Shown piece after piece: positions 22,886-34,300 of a stretch of 64,000 bases of DNA. This DNA is from Enoplolaimus lenunculus. Its lineage: Eukaryota > Nematoda > Enoplea > Enoplida > Thoracostomopsidae. Where the stretch lies: contig JASANG010002173.1 of NCBI GenBank assembly GCA_030248215.1, positions 62,001-126,000 on the forward strand, in the 5' to 3' direction. A program made the translations under genes and the position numbers. Every line of letters begins with the position of its first letter. The first letter of the stretch is position 1. The notes under the pieces are model-generated. The model had not been told where the DNA came from and made no database searches. It saw only the letters and a list, made by a program, of their open reading frames with translations.

Positions 22886-23427
22886 AATTTTTGAAAGAGA
22901 AAAACTTTCAATACCGAAATTACAGGAAACATTTAACACTAATATTCACCAATGTATACAGGTTCAGATCAGTGTCATAAATCTCGCTAATGCAGCCATG
23001 TTAATATTCTCAATAATACTGTTTGCAAACAACAGAAGCGTTAGCTCGTTGTTTTATATTGGGAAATGCGTTATTTCCGTGATAACGGTACAAAAAATCA
23101 GAATAACTGACAGCACTTCCCTGTATTCTCTGTAGGAACCAGTGGTCGTTCGTACATATCTAGCCAATCAAAATGTAAAATAAATGAATAAATGACGGAA
23201 TTGTTGGAAGGAATAAACTAACTGCTAAATTTAGCCGTGGCTTAAGTTTTAGACTATTTTTTAAAAAATATCCGGCAAGTTAGAATACCGGAGGCGGATG
23301 TCGATTTTTCGACGGAGCCGCATATCCGGTTCATCTCTGATGTATAGTTAGTACTCGATATTTGATGTGAAGTAGAATCTGTGGAAACGGGATGCAGGCA
23401 GTTCTTAATGTGTTCTTTACTTTTCAG

Positions 23428-23889
23428 GTGCTGCATCTGTTTACATGGGTTTGGAAGCAGCGGCGAAGGTTTTAGCGAAATGTATTGTAAATGAAACTGT
23501 TCAGGTTGTTAATTATAGGTAACTGATTTTAATTATATTTTGAGAGCATATTTTGAGTTATGTCCATAACCTAATTGTTTTCTTACTAGGTTTACATAGC
23601 GAAATTTGGTTTGCGCTACCCTGTAACTGCAGTATGTTAAGCTTTCTATGTATGCATGCTCAATTATAGTGTTAATAATTTTAGATATGGTGATGAATTT
23701 GGTACGCTAGCCGACAATGCATTGAAATCCACATACAACGTCGGAGTTATTGGATACAATGTTGCTCATTTAGGACCGAAAGTGATTATAAAAAGAACGG
23801 CCAAGAAAACTGGGCTGGGAATTCTGCAGGATTTGGATAGACAAGCCAAGCGGTCTAAGCAAGCGGCAATCACAGATGGATCGAGTTGA
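23428..23889 (+). CDS. SPART: Spartin, C-terminal senescence-domain exons (partial)
   Basis: Exons 23428-23518 and 23685-23889 join in phase and end at TGA. The translation has GLEAAAKVLAKCIVNETVQ, then YRYGDEF, ALKSTYNVGVIGYNV and LGPKVIIKRTAKKTGL. From memory, this follows human spartin's senescence domain, which reads GLECAAKCIVN, TVQTVRYKYG, NVGVTAYN and KKTATQTG. Spartin (SPG20) works at endosomes and lipid droplets and is mutated in Troyer syndrome. The first exon begins in phase 1, so upstream exons are required. I could not find them between 22212 and 23427 or earlier, and the N-terminal MIT domain is not seen. Either the gene is split by very long introns or this is a stranded C-terminal fragment. 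Confidence 0.8.
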
Positions 23890-24373
23890 GCTTAATAATC
23901 TTTCTGCTTTAGAGCGTTGCACAATGCAAGGACGTAGCCTTGAGGGCTAGGGTTTAGCACCCCTTGCTCCTTAGCGCCTTCTGTCCAGGGGTTTTAAGAA
24001 ATTTTTTCAGTTGGTAACTAGAAACCACGCATCGCAATTTTCATATAGCGTATTCCAAAATTTTCAAAACCTTTACTACAGCGGTGGCATGGTTTACTTT
24101 TTTGTATGCCATAGGTGGAACGTTTTTAATTTTACGCGATTTGACCGAAGTAGCATAGTTTTAGTTGTTGATATTTTTTATACTGGTGTCAATTTGCATA
24201 ATACTGTAGTATTTTTGCTGTAACTGCATTATGGGCTAATAACATCATTTTTCCAGCCTGCGTTATGTTCAAAAATGTTTTCACTGTTTGTTGTCTAAAA
24301 GAGGCAAATGGCAATTCAATCTCCAAAATAAAACGTTTAATTAACACTTTTGTGGTGTTAAACGACGGTTAGG

Positions 24374-24749
24374 CAGGGTGTAAACGGATAGTAATAATAA
24401 CGGAAACGGAAATAGATAGTGATCGAAATAACGTAACCGGAAAATGGATATTGAGGTATAAGTTTCAAAGATGTTTTAGTTTTGGCCAACAATACAGAGG
24501 CGTGCAAATATGCAGGGGGCTTTCTAAAATTTCAAGAAAAGTATCGGATGCTTCGAAATTTTCTTAGATTTTGGGTGTATTTAGCAATTTTTATTTCATT
24601 TCGAACCATTGTAGCATATCTGTAATGAAAATTGACAGTTATGTTCGTGACTTTAACTAATTTCGAACGTAAAAACAACAGACCTCTATTATTTCTATAA
24701 AGAAACGAACATCGATTTTTGCCGCAAACGGATATCTGGTTACACGCTG
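24374..24749. mobile_element. CAGGGTG-ended hAT-like MITE
   Basis: The left end CAGGGTGTAAACGGATAG and right end GATATCTGGTTACACGCTG are inverted repeats. The flanking octamers CGGTTAGG and TGGTTAGC match at 6 of 8 positions. An interior CGGAAACGGAAA run is typical of this family in the window. Confidence 0.7.
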
Positions 24750-25215
24750 TGGTTAGCTAATAGCGAATTTCGTTCTTATGTTCATTCTGCTATAACAGAG
24801 ACAATCTTTGAGTCTGTCGTTGAATAATATGCTTTTCAGACTGCACATAATTTGTTAGATAGAAGGAGGGGAACTAAAATATTCGTAGTTGGGGTGCGCC
24901 ACCTGTCACTCCCTTCAGTACCTACTTGCAACCTTGGCAGCCGCAGCTGACTTGCACATCACTGCATTTTATTATCTTTATAAAACTGTGCGATTTTTTT
25001 CTACAAAACACGGGTAGAGTTCAAAATTTATAAAGCTTCATCCCGGATAACCGAATAGAAGACAGGTTGACTGGAGTACTGAGAGAACCGCAATATGACG
25101 CTTATATTTAGGCTTTACTTACACGTAAACTTGGGTTTATACTTAGGCTTATTTGTCAGGTTCTTACACTTAACATGTTTCGCCGTTACTGTCCAGAGCA
25201 GGTGCCAACTAACGG

Positions 25216-25303
25216 ATGGATTCCGATTGTAGCTATACTATTTCAGTTTGCCAATTTCTCCAAACTAGAAGCTGCCTAAATGGCGGGTTCTGTGTGAAAC
25301 GTT
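25216..25303 (+). other. Possible EGF-like exon remnant
   Basis: One frame reads CQFLQTRSCLNGGFC, which resembles the middle of an EGF module, and is followed by GTGAAA, a possible donor. No flanking EGF exon joins to it, so this is only suggestive. Confidence 0.15.
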
Positions 25304-25539
25304 TCTGTATGTTGCATGTTGTTATTATCGCAATTTACTCTTTTTTGTATTGTGTTTCTGGGTTTTACACAGTTAAATTTGCAATTTGTCATTTTAAAAT
25401 TTGTCTGCGTGTTCATGTTAGTAAATTTAAAGTTGAAAATTATACGCGAGTGATTAGGATAATTGTCAGATATCTGATTCAACCGCCTTGCGTCGGTATT
25501 TAAAAATTGGTCTTGTAAAGGTTTGAAACTAGAAGTTAA

Positions 25540-26695
25540 AGTGCCCCGATAGGGCCATGAAAAAAGAATATGTTTCCAAACCAAGCCAGAAGAAATTTGT
25601 AAAGTGTAGAAACAAGTTGAAATAAATTTTCCTTTTTGAGCTAATTCGTAGTCAAATGGCAAAAATGCCCTAAATCCTGCTGAACATGTGGTATTTGCAA
25701 CTGAAACATATTCGCTGCTTTTACATAGTGTAAACCAGAAAACCATTCAATAAATACTTCCGACATTGGCGAAAAACGACCTCCGGTTCCGGTAGAGATT
25801 TGCCAGGTATGTAACTTTAAACCAGTTTTGAAAAGTTCAGTTGACGAGATTTCCCAACCAGATAGCTTAAAACGATTTTTGCCAACACTTTTCAGATTAT
25901 TGCTAAAAATAGCAAACTTAAAATCATTTAGATACCTAATTCTGTTTCACGTCTGGCTAAGGCAAAGTTTGTTGTCGCCGGACTGCCGTTTTTTCACCGT
26001 ATGTTAAACGTTTGTGAAAAAGATAAGTGAAAAGAAAAAACGGATAATGACCAAAATAACGAAAACAAAATAACGGTAAATATTCACCGAGGTTTCTAAT
26101 AAATTTTTAGTTTTGGATGATTTTCGTTATTTTGATTATTTACGGAACAAATGCAGCCTATACGTAGCGATAAATTTTCACGATTTGGACTTCATTTAGA
26201 ACTAATTTTGAGCATACAAACAGCTAAATTTTCGGTATTTTTGTAACGCAAATGGACATCGGATTTTATTAAATGGATATATCCGGTTTAAAACCTTCTT
26301 CTTATCGCTTTTCGGATTTAATCGAGCCGTATAATTTTGAATTTATTTAGTAACATTTTTAGCGCTCTAATTGTATCTAATGATTGATGCCTGCAGTAAA
26401 AAATGGAAAGTTCAGTTTTTAAAATTTTTGACGAAGACAGTTCAAGGACGGAGACCAATTACTATGAACCGTCCAAATTGTATGCACACGTAGCATTATT
26501 GTTCAACACAGCGAATATGTTTCAGTTGCAAATACCACATGTTCAGCAGGATTTAGGGCATTTTTGCCATTTGACTACGAATTAGCTCAAAAAGGAAAAT
26601 TTATTTCAACTTGTTTCTACACTTTACAATTTCAAATTTCTTCTGGCTTGGTTTGGAAACATATTCTTTTTTCATGGCCCTATCGGGGCACTTTA
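25540..26695. repeat. Inverted repeat, arms about 170 bp, spacer about 800 bp
   Basis: The arm at about 25540-25711 (starting AAGTGCCCCGATAGGGCCATG) is the reverse complement of the arm at about 26516-26695, with only small differences. Both arms keep an open frame that contains FRAFLPFDYELAQKGKFIST, so a short coding-like segment may have been copied. The right arm ends exactly where an abnormal A/C-rich block begins, which suggests a foldback or mis-joined read. Confidence 0.7.
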
Positions 26696-26696
26696 A

Positions 26697-27603
26697 CACC
26701 CCCCCACCACACCACCCACTAATATAGCTCCCAAACCCACCAACCAACACGAAGGGACAGAAAGCAACAAACGCACACAAACAGCTAAAACAAGAAGCCC
26801 AGCGAGCACTCTAACGCACACACGAGAAACGAGCGCCAATATAAAGACACAATAACCAATGAGAAGCCAGCATAGCACACAGAAGAACATTAAGGACAAT
26901 AAACACAAGAACACAGCTAACCACCGCCACCAAGGCCCGCACACCACCCATACCCAATAAACAGACAAAACATCATATCGCATCCCACATAACCCACACA
27001 CCCACACACAAAGGCAAACCACGCACCCCCGCTCTAAGCGCCCCCCATATATATACATAAAAAAATAACATTATAAACCAGAGAAAAATATAAACACACC
27101 TACATTCACCAAGCCTATACAAAAAATAAAGCCCAAACGAAAAAACAGAAAACACTAAATCCACAAAAATATACTACCACGCACACACAGCAACAGAACT
27201 CTAGAACTACAGGCTCTACCAACTAAATAGCAATACACGCATTAGAATACCAGCACCACCAAAGGGCAAACATATGAAATAGCGCGAAAAAAAAAGAAAA
27301 AAAAAAACCTCCACTCCATTCTTCAGAAAATTCTAGACTCAATCAAGACTCTCAAGATAAAACACTAGGAAGCGCCCCGCCTCGAGTATACGCCCCAGAC
27401 TTCGCATACCCGCCTCCAACCTATCCCCCATATCTATTTCTAGCAGATACAGAAAATTAAAAAAATTATATAAAAAAAAAAAAATACAAATAATGTTTTT
27501 TATATATACCCATAAAATATCAATTTTAACAAGTTTAATAATATAAAAATAAATTTTATTAATATCCAAAAAACAATCAAAAAAAAAAAAAAAAAAAAAA
27601 AAC
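26697..27603. other. A/C-rich, G/T-poor block, probable assembly artefact
   Basis: From 26697 the base use changes abruptly to C/A-rich (CCCCACCACACC-like text) with very little G or T, then becomes almost pure A and ends in about 24 consecutive A at 27580-27603. After that, normal composition resumes. There is no coding sense on either strand. The block starts at the end of an inverted repeat and has the texture of a low-quality read tail. A genuine simple-sequence tract is the alternative. Confidence 0.6.
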
Positions 27604-28097
27604 TGTATCTATCATGACTTTTTTAATTCTAACACTGACTACATTGCACTGTGTGCGATAAAGAATTTTATATTGGATCAATTATAAGGCTAAGAAGTTT
27701 ATGACGCATTCTTATGCATTGGTTCTTAAATTTTAAATAGCTCAAAAATTAAAACTGAAACAATGGCCCAGATACTTAATTAGATAGCTAGGTATGTGAA
27801 ATTAAAAATATTTATTGGAGCGAAGTTTTCTTGTACTTTCACGCACTATTCAGTTGACCTGCAGAAAATTTCCTATCCGCCTCTGCTTCCTGCATTTGGC
27901 GGCATTCCATTATAATTCCTGTTTCGGCCGGAATAGCTGGAAAAACCAGGTATGCCAAATCTTTTAAACACTGATAGATTTTGTATTGCAAAATTGTTTG
28001 GCGAAATAGTCTACCTGGGTGCCTTTCATATCGTTCAGTTTAGTTACTAAATGGTTAATTTAAGTATTTCGTGAGTGATTTTGTACGATTGATGAAG

Positions 28098-30227
28098 CCG
28101 AAAAACAAATAGTGAAAAACTTCTTACGGCACGTTTTCGACGGGTTTGTCAGTCAAGGTAGGAATCGGGACATCAGACCTTTCAACTATAAGCAGCTGGA
28201 AAAGCGGGCCTCCGGAGTGGCGATCGAAATCTCAGCCTACGGATCCTTAAGTGAACATTCTACCACTGCTCCACGCAGTCCGCATTTCCAACTGAATTTT
28301 TCGTCGACTATATGTGTCGAGAGAGTGAAAATTTATTGAGAACCCGCATAATTTGGTGAATTGCGCCTTGTGGTTGAAAGCTTACACTGATCACAAAACA
28401 TTCATAACTAAAAATTCCGGTTCCAGTTTCGGTACCAACAAAAAATCCGTTCAGATTTTGATTCCTACAAAATTAACTTTTTGTTGGCACCGTGCTAAAA
28501 TGTAAACTTGCAATACAATCATTGGCTCTTCTTCGGCAGGCGGTTAATGAATTGGGCCCGCCCACTCCTGCCTTTTTTCGTTCAATTAATTATTTGGGGA
28601 AAGCCCCCACCACATCTCAACTAACCAATTTCACACCCTCCACATGAAGCAATTATCATCATTTTGGTTACTAGGCTTGTTATACTTTAGTTCGGTTTTT
28701 TCTAAGAGGGAAATCATATGTAAAAAAATCGAAAAGTTTATTGAAATATATTGTCAAATTATCAGGGTTCAAAGCGGAACTGGATTATACCGGAATCGGA
28801 ATCGGAACAGCAAATTTATGTATACCGGAATTGTAATCTGAATCAGAATCGGAACTAGAAATTTTATGACTGTAGGGATAATTTGTATTGACAAATATAA
28901 TTTTAATTTAAGGTATCTGTTGGCTGACAACAATTTTCAAAAAGGTTGCATGAACAAGTTCGCGATGTTTTTTGGTTGTGCAAAAGCTAATCTACAATCA
29001 ATTATTGATAAGTTAACTCATCGAAAGCAATTTGATAGATAAATAATACAGAACTATTATGCAACATATCATAACAAATAGGATTAAAATTAAAATTTCA
29101 AAATTCCGATTCCGATTGATTGTGCAATTGGATTCGGAATCGAAACTCGTTTTGAATCGGGATTCTAATCAATCGGGAATTGAAATTCCGGTTGCACCTT
29201 GCAAATTATTTAATTTTGGAACCCCATGTCAAGCTAAGCGCGACTATATTAAAATTTTTGCAAAAGTGAGCATCCCCGATTTTCTACCTTTCTGCTTCAC
29301 CAGGACAGTTTTGTAAGGTTTTGTAATGCAGTTGGCACCGGCACGCGCGCACGTGGTCGCTTAATTGTGTGGAGGGTGAATCCCCATACGTCCGAACAAG
29401 CAACTTTGTTCGGGGTTTCACCCGCCCGCTCGAGTGTGCGAAAATGTTGGCACAAAAGACCCAACTATATATGTGTGTTTTAAGGAATACTGATATTTGT
29501 ATTTTGTATTATGTTTTTAACTGAGCGTGTTTTGTTTCCGAAGTTCACCGATTATCGATCTCGGATTCCGAGAACCGTACAGAATAAAAGGCGTGCCAAC
29601 GCTTTTGCTGCTTTAGTTTTACTTGGTTTCACGGCTTTGAATACCTTCGCATTGTAAGTTTGGCAAAAGGAATGAAGGCAATTAACGAACTTGCTACAAT
29701 TTCATTTAAAGAAGTATAACTTTAAGCTATAACCTTAAGGTTATGATTTAGCTTCCCTTCTAGAAGAAGATAAGGTACTCTTCATTTTTAATCGCGCCCA
29801 TTCAGATGCTTATAGTTTATCCATAGAAGTCGAATTCAGAATATAAGATTAACGCTTATTGAAGTTATGCTTTCAAAGAAAGCAGTTTTTCTTGTGCACT
29901 GTGCTAACTATCTTGGTTTAGTGAACGAAGAGGTTTTTTGAAGTTGAGGTCAGATTAAAGCGGAAATGAAGGAACGTACGCACGTAGTTTAAATTATGTT
30001 AAAAACGTGTGGAAACTTTTTGATAACCTTACAGTTTGAAGAACTGTAAACGATCTATTTTTTACGCTATCATTTTTAGCTTTTTCTTAGTGCCTCCTCC
30101 CGATTTTGAGGCGAAGCGTCAAAAATATGATGAAATGAAGGATTTTCGTGAAAAAGAAATCAATCACCTGTACGAAACTAGATTTCGTAGAATTCAAGAT
30201 CGCCGTGCTCAGATAAAAGTACTTTGA
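28098..30227 (+). CDS. Two C-terminal exons of an unrecognised gene
   Basis: A terminal exon at 30091-30227 encodes PPPDFEAKRQKYDEMKDFRE, then EINHLYETRFRRIQDRRAQ and a stop. It is highly charged and likely helical. Its phase (1) matches a donor at 28157/28158, whose exon reads EAEKQIVKNFLRHVFDGFVS. Together they give a basic, helical C-terminus of about 65 residues. The upstream limit of the first exon is uncertain: the frame is open only from 28079 and the best AG is at 28096-28097 with a poor pyrimidine tract. I do not recognise the family. The intron carries a hAT-like MITE (28763-29201). Confidence 0.38.
28149..28290 (-). repeat. tRNA-derived sequence
   Basis: On the minus strand GGAGCAGTGGTAGAATG (box-A-like) and GAGATTTCGATCGCC (box-B-like) are spaced as in a tRNA head. 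Pairing of an acceptor stem is not evident, so this is probably a SINE or tRNA pseudogene. Confidence 0.35.
28763..29201. mobile_element. CAGGGTG-type hAT-like MITE with perfect 8-bp duplication
   Basis: The element begins CAGGGTTCAAAGCGGAAC and ends AAATTCCGGTTGCACCTTG. The octamer CAAATTAT is repeated exactly on both sides (28755-28762 and 29202-29209). The interior has tandem CGGAATCGGAA-type units. It is 439 bp long and non-coding. Confidence 0.88.
29202..30090. other. Intronic or intergenic stretch, nothing recognised
   Basis: I see no gene, RNA or repeat that I can name, apart from a short G/C-rich run near 29.33-29.45 kb. Confidence 0.35.
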
Positions 30228-30591
30228 TACTTTCTGTAGTTTAAGGGGGTTGTTATTTATAATGATTGCAGCATTTTTGATTTAGACTATAGTATGTTAT
30301 GGACTTCATAAAACATACCGGTAATTGACTCATGTTCAAAAAGTTTCTCTCACTTCAAAACCTTGGTCAGCAGTTAACGCGTAGCGTTATTTTTTGCAGA
30401 TTGAAAATACCGGACTGTCCACTTATTCCCCTGATCAACCGGGCTTCTAACTGTTTATATTGATCTGTTTTAAAAATTGTTTTATAAAAGTAAGTTGACC
30501 GTTAAACTATTAGATGTTGTTTCAGTATGTTTATATAACTGTTCAAACTAGAATGGAAAGTATTTAAATTTCAATACACCAAAATCACGAA

Positions 30592-30690
30592 ATAAATGCA
30601 GTAGCTGCCGGAACTGGATAGTGAAAAATACCGGATTTCTCTACCTGATTCGGAATTCGGCTGTACGCTGTTCACCGTATACCGGATATT
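30592..30690. repeat. Fragment of CCGG-rich hAT-like family
   Basis: CCGGAACTGGATAG, AAAAATACCGGATTT and GTATACCGGATATT units match the interior or ends of the CAGGGTG-ended elements. Termini are lost. Confidence 0.45.
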
Positions 30691-31001
30691 AAGGTTTTCA
30701 AATAATTGGGCAATATTATTTTTCCTCACTCTTTATTTCTATTCAGAATGCTTTCAGCTGTTTTAGTGATTATTAAGAACTGAGACGAATTTTACTGGCA
30801 TTTTGTACGAACTCTAAAGCAGCCGGCTACTAGTTCAATTGATTAATATGATAAACTTAGAATTACTTCTTAGCGGTGTCGGTGGGGAAATGTGAGAGAT
30901 GCTCTCCAGCTCTTGCGGTTTCGCGACATATTCATACACGTATCTTGTACAAAATTTACAGTATATACGTAGGGCTACTGTAGCAAAAAGTTTTCATTTC
31001 T

Positions 31002-31100
31002 GCGTAGCTCAGTGCTTAGAGCAGCGGATCTGTAATCTGTTGGTCGTGAGTTCGAGCTCGCCACATCCGTGGCAAAATTTTCGCGAAGGGCTCTGTAGAA
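31002..31100 (+). repeat. tRNA-derived SINE-like sequence
   Basis: GCGTAGCTCAGTGCTTAGAG (box A), then GTGAGTTCGAGCTCG (box B), gives a D-arm and anticodon-arm outline with a TGT-like loop. The acceptor stem does not pair, and position 33 would be C rather than T. The tail CACATCCGTGGCAAAATTTT recurs at about 39.65 kb, so this is a dispersed tRNA-derived repeat, not a working tRNA gene. Confidence 0.6.
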
Positions 31101-31343
31101 TAGAATTACTATCCGTATCCGGTAAATCGATATCCGGTCGAGTCCTGGCTGGCTTTGAGTGCTGTTTATATAATTTGCACGTAAAATTGATTTTTTTCAG
31201 GCCGCTTGTTTTGTTACTACTGTTCATTCTTCAATTTCCCTCTGGCATTGTAATAAGTTTTTTGCTCAACATTTACCTTCTAATTGTTCGAATTGACTCC
31301 AACGGAATTTTACTGATACTCAACATCAACAATAGTCATTGAC

Positions 31344-34300
31344 ATGGATCTTAACTCTACTCAGTTGGACCGTAGTGATTTTGTAACATTCAGCCAACGT
31401 GCTTGCTCAGGTACTTATTTTATTGTACATAAATTTGGTTTACGTTTTACAGTGTATTTTAATACAAAATTGTATTATTCTCCATTAAAATACTTATGCA
31501 TTGTTTTTGGGTATGCGTTATAGTACCTCTGTGATTTAAGTAAGAGTTGTAAGAGGTTTGTGTTGTTCGCGTCTTAGTATACGCAAAAGGTGTGCAGTTC
31601 GAAGTGTTTTTATCTATGGATTCAGAGCTCCAGAATATAAAATTTATAAAATTTCATTACACAAGTTCAACATTTTTTGTACTAACAAAATATTGTTGCT
31701 TTGAAATTAGAAGATGCAATATGTCGCAAGTTTTTAAAAAGCCTACGTTTTACGGAACAATTTTTGAATTTTGTTCAGATAACAGCGTTGTTGAATCTAA
31801 ACACCATGTTTCCAAGAATGGTGACAGCACGAGAGCTTTCGACACTAATGATCTTGACAATGGGCAGCCGCTAAGATGTGAAATTTGTGGCGCTGCACTA
31901 AATCGTATGACCGAACATAGAAAGCAGCAACATATTAGTCGGTGTGTTAAGTGCCTCAATGAATCATTTGTAGGAATAAACATTAATGTTAGCAGCTAAC
32001 GTTTCTGTTTCTTCTTTAACTTGACTATTTAGTTTAATTAGTATCAAAGGCCTGTATTCTTAAATATGTGTAGCAGCTATCAGCTGTTTTAATAGATCTT
32101 GTCTTTCTAACCAGTGAATGGAAAAATTCAAAATTCAGCTCGTTTTTGCGTTTGAGTTGTCCTGCTTCTGTGCCAATTTGGACATTCACAATTGCAGGAG
32201 TGCGCCAGTTTGAATACCTATCTCTAATTGGTAACTAGTGATATGCTTTACGCATTTGAGAATATAGGCTAAGATGATAGTGCGTTGGAATTTTAGCTGC
32301 ATAGATCGCCAGCAGTCTACAATACATCGGCTCAATGAGCGGCTGGCCAAATGGGAACTAATCATGGATTGCCCGTTGTGTACGGAGCCGCTTAATCCTG
32401 GACCGGTAGGTCAAAATTATGATTTCGCGGGTTGCGGACTAAATGTATCAGGTATACAAACGTTTTGATTTGCGTTGCTGTATAGTGGCGTTTTGTTAAG
32501 ACTGGATGTTAAAGTTTTGCTGCTGTTTAATTTCTATTGCTTATTTGAGGATCTTATGTATAAAAATTAATTCGCAGTAGGTGCTACATCATTAAGTTTG
32601 TTATTGTAGTATTGAATTGTGCAAGTTTGGGCTTGTGGCCTGTGTAACAAACTACCTTTGTATAATATCTTACAATTCTTATAGTTTCGTGTTGCACATA
32701 TCAAACGGTGTGCTAAAGCGAATCAGATTAGCGCTGCGGATTTATTGAAAGCTGTGAAACTGCAGGAAGCTATTAGCAGCATGCGAAGAAAAAAAGGATT
32801 GCCTCATACAAAGTACAATATTACGTGTAACCAATGTTTATATAACCTTTTCTAATATACTTTTAAGATGAAAAGTCAACTGATATTTATTTTTTGCTGC
32901 TTCGATTTCCTTCTTTCTAGGTTTTTAGAAGTTTACTTCGCATTAAATGGTTGTTCTGTTGTTCAACACTTTTTTCCAGCTGTGCTCAATATAAAATCGT
33001 ATAAGTGACCGTGTTTTGTTTTTGTTTAATCTAATTTTTCAGTGCTCTTTATATTAGAGCTTCGGTTGTTTTAGAGCTAAAAGACCAACCGTGACTACTT
33101 TAAAAGTGAAACGGTCGGTAAAGAACGACGCTCAAAAGTCTACTTTACGGTGGGTTTGTCAGAGATGATCATTTTTTTCGCTCAAAATTATAAAATGACA
33201 TATATGTTGTGGTTTTAGGAGTTGAACGTTAAACTTTGTGTTAGATCATGTGTATTTTGAGCAAAACAGATTTGGAGTGAAAAACAACAGCAAAATGTTT
33301 TTTACACTCATTTTCTGTTAATTAGGCTCGAACTACCAAAAGTCTGTGACTCTGGTTTATGCTTACTGTTTGAGTGAGAACTTTATTTCCAGGCCAGAAA
33401 ATGATCCATCGTACGTTGGTGTTGCGAACAAGAAACTACAGCCTGCAAATGAGTCTATATTAACTTCCAGTGCTACGAAAATTCCAACTGTTCTTTTATT
33501 GGACTGTAAAGTGGTTGAAAATGTATCTGTCTACAACGACAATGTACCAAATGGGCAGTCGAGTAATTTATCTCCTTTAAATTCGAATAAAACTGGTTTA
33601 TCTAATGATAGCAATATGCAATCAATGCATATAGAGAACACAGAGAGTGCAGTCCTGGTCAAAGCGAATCATATCGGCACTATTCATAGCAACGGGAATA
33701 GGAGAACTGCTTTGGGTGGTTGTGCCACAGCACGTGAACAACCTATGAAATCAAAGGGACCTGTGAAACGAAAAGCGGCTAACAAGTAATTGATGGTTTA
33801 ATATCACAAAAGCGGAAGATACTAATCTAAAAATAATAAAAGTGGATCTAAATTTAGATAAAATTTTGCATGAGTTGAAAGAATTGTGAGTTTTAAGTAG
33901 TGAAAAAATTGAGTTTTATATACAAAGCACTTCTGAACCGTAATTGTTGAAAATTTATATTAGATCACTGTACGCGGCAACTGCTTACTTTCGTAGCTGA
34001 TAAAGTAAGTGTTCTGTTAACTAATGTGTGACCTTGATCTACTTTCTTTTATTGACATTGCTCTCATTTCTTGTAGATATGTTTGAAATCTAACTTCTCG
34101 ATCATCTGTACCTTTTGCTTGAGTAGTCCCCGTCGCTGTGACATTCGTTTATTTTAGAAAATTTGCCCAATATCCCTTGAAACATGTAAAAGTGGATGAA
34201 CGCAATGCAATTGATCAACAAAACCTGTTAAGGTTATGCGGGAAATCAAACAAAGTCAAGGTAATGATTAATTTTGTTTCTTCAAAAGTCCAAATTTTTC

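Noticed and set aside
25216-25303. An EGF-domain gene
   Set aside because: Only one half-module (CLNGGFC) is visible and no neighbouring exon joins to it. It is kept as a weak remnant.
26693-27164. Long minus-strand open frames rich in Val, Cys, Trp and Leu
   Set aside because: They arise only because the plus strand there is A/C-rich and T-poor, which removes stop codons on the minus strand. The composition is not protein-like.
31002-31076. A working tRNA gene (Thr or Tyr-like)
   Set aside because: Boxes A and B are good, but the acceptor stem does not pair, the base before the anticodon is wrong for either reading, and the downstream tail recurs at 39.6 kb, as in a SINE.
30899-31342. A 147-codon frame just before SLX4
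   Set aside because: It runs through the tRNA-derived repeat and a T-rich stretch, and has no domain or splice logic.
31592-31778. Extending the first UBZ exon upstream to the start of the open frame
   Set aside because: The extra residues are hydrophobic and intron-like, and the TTTTGTTCAG acceptor at 31778 matches the phase of the first exon.
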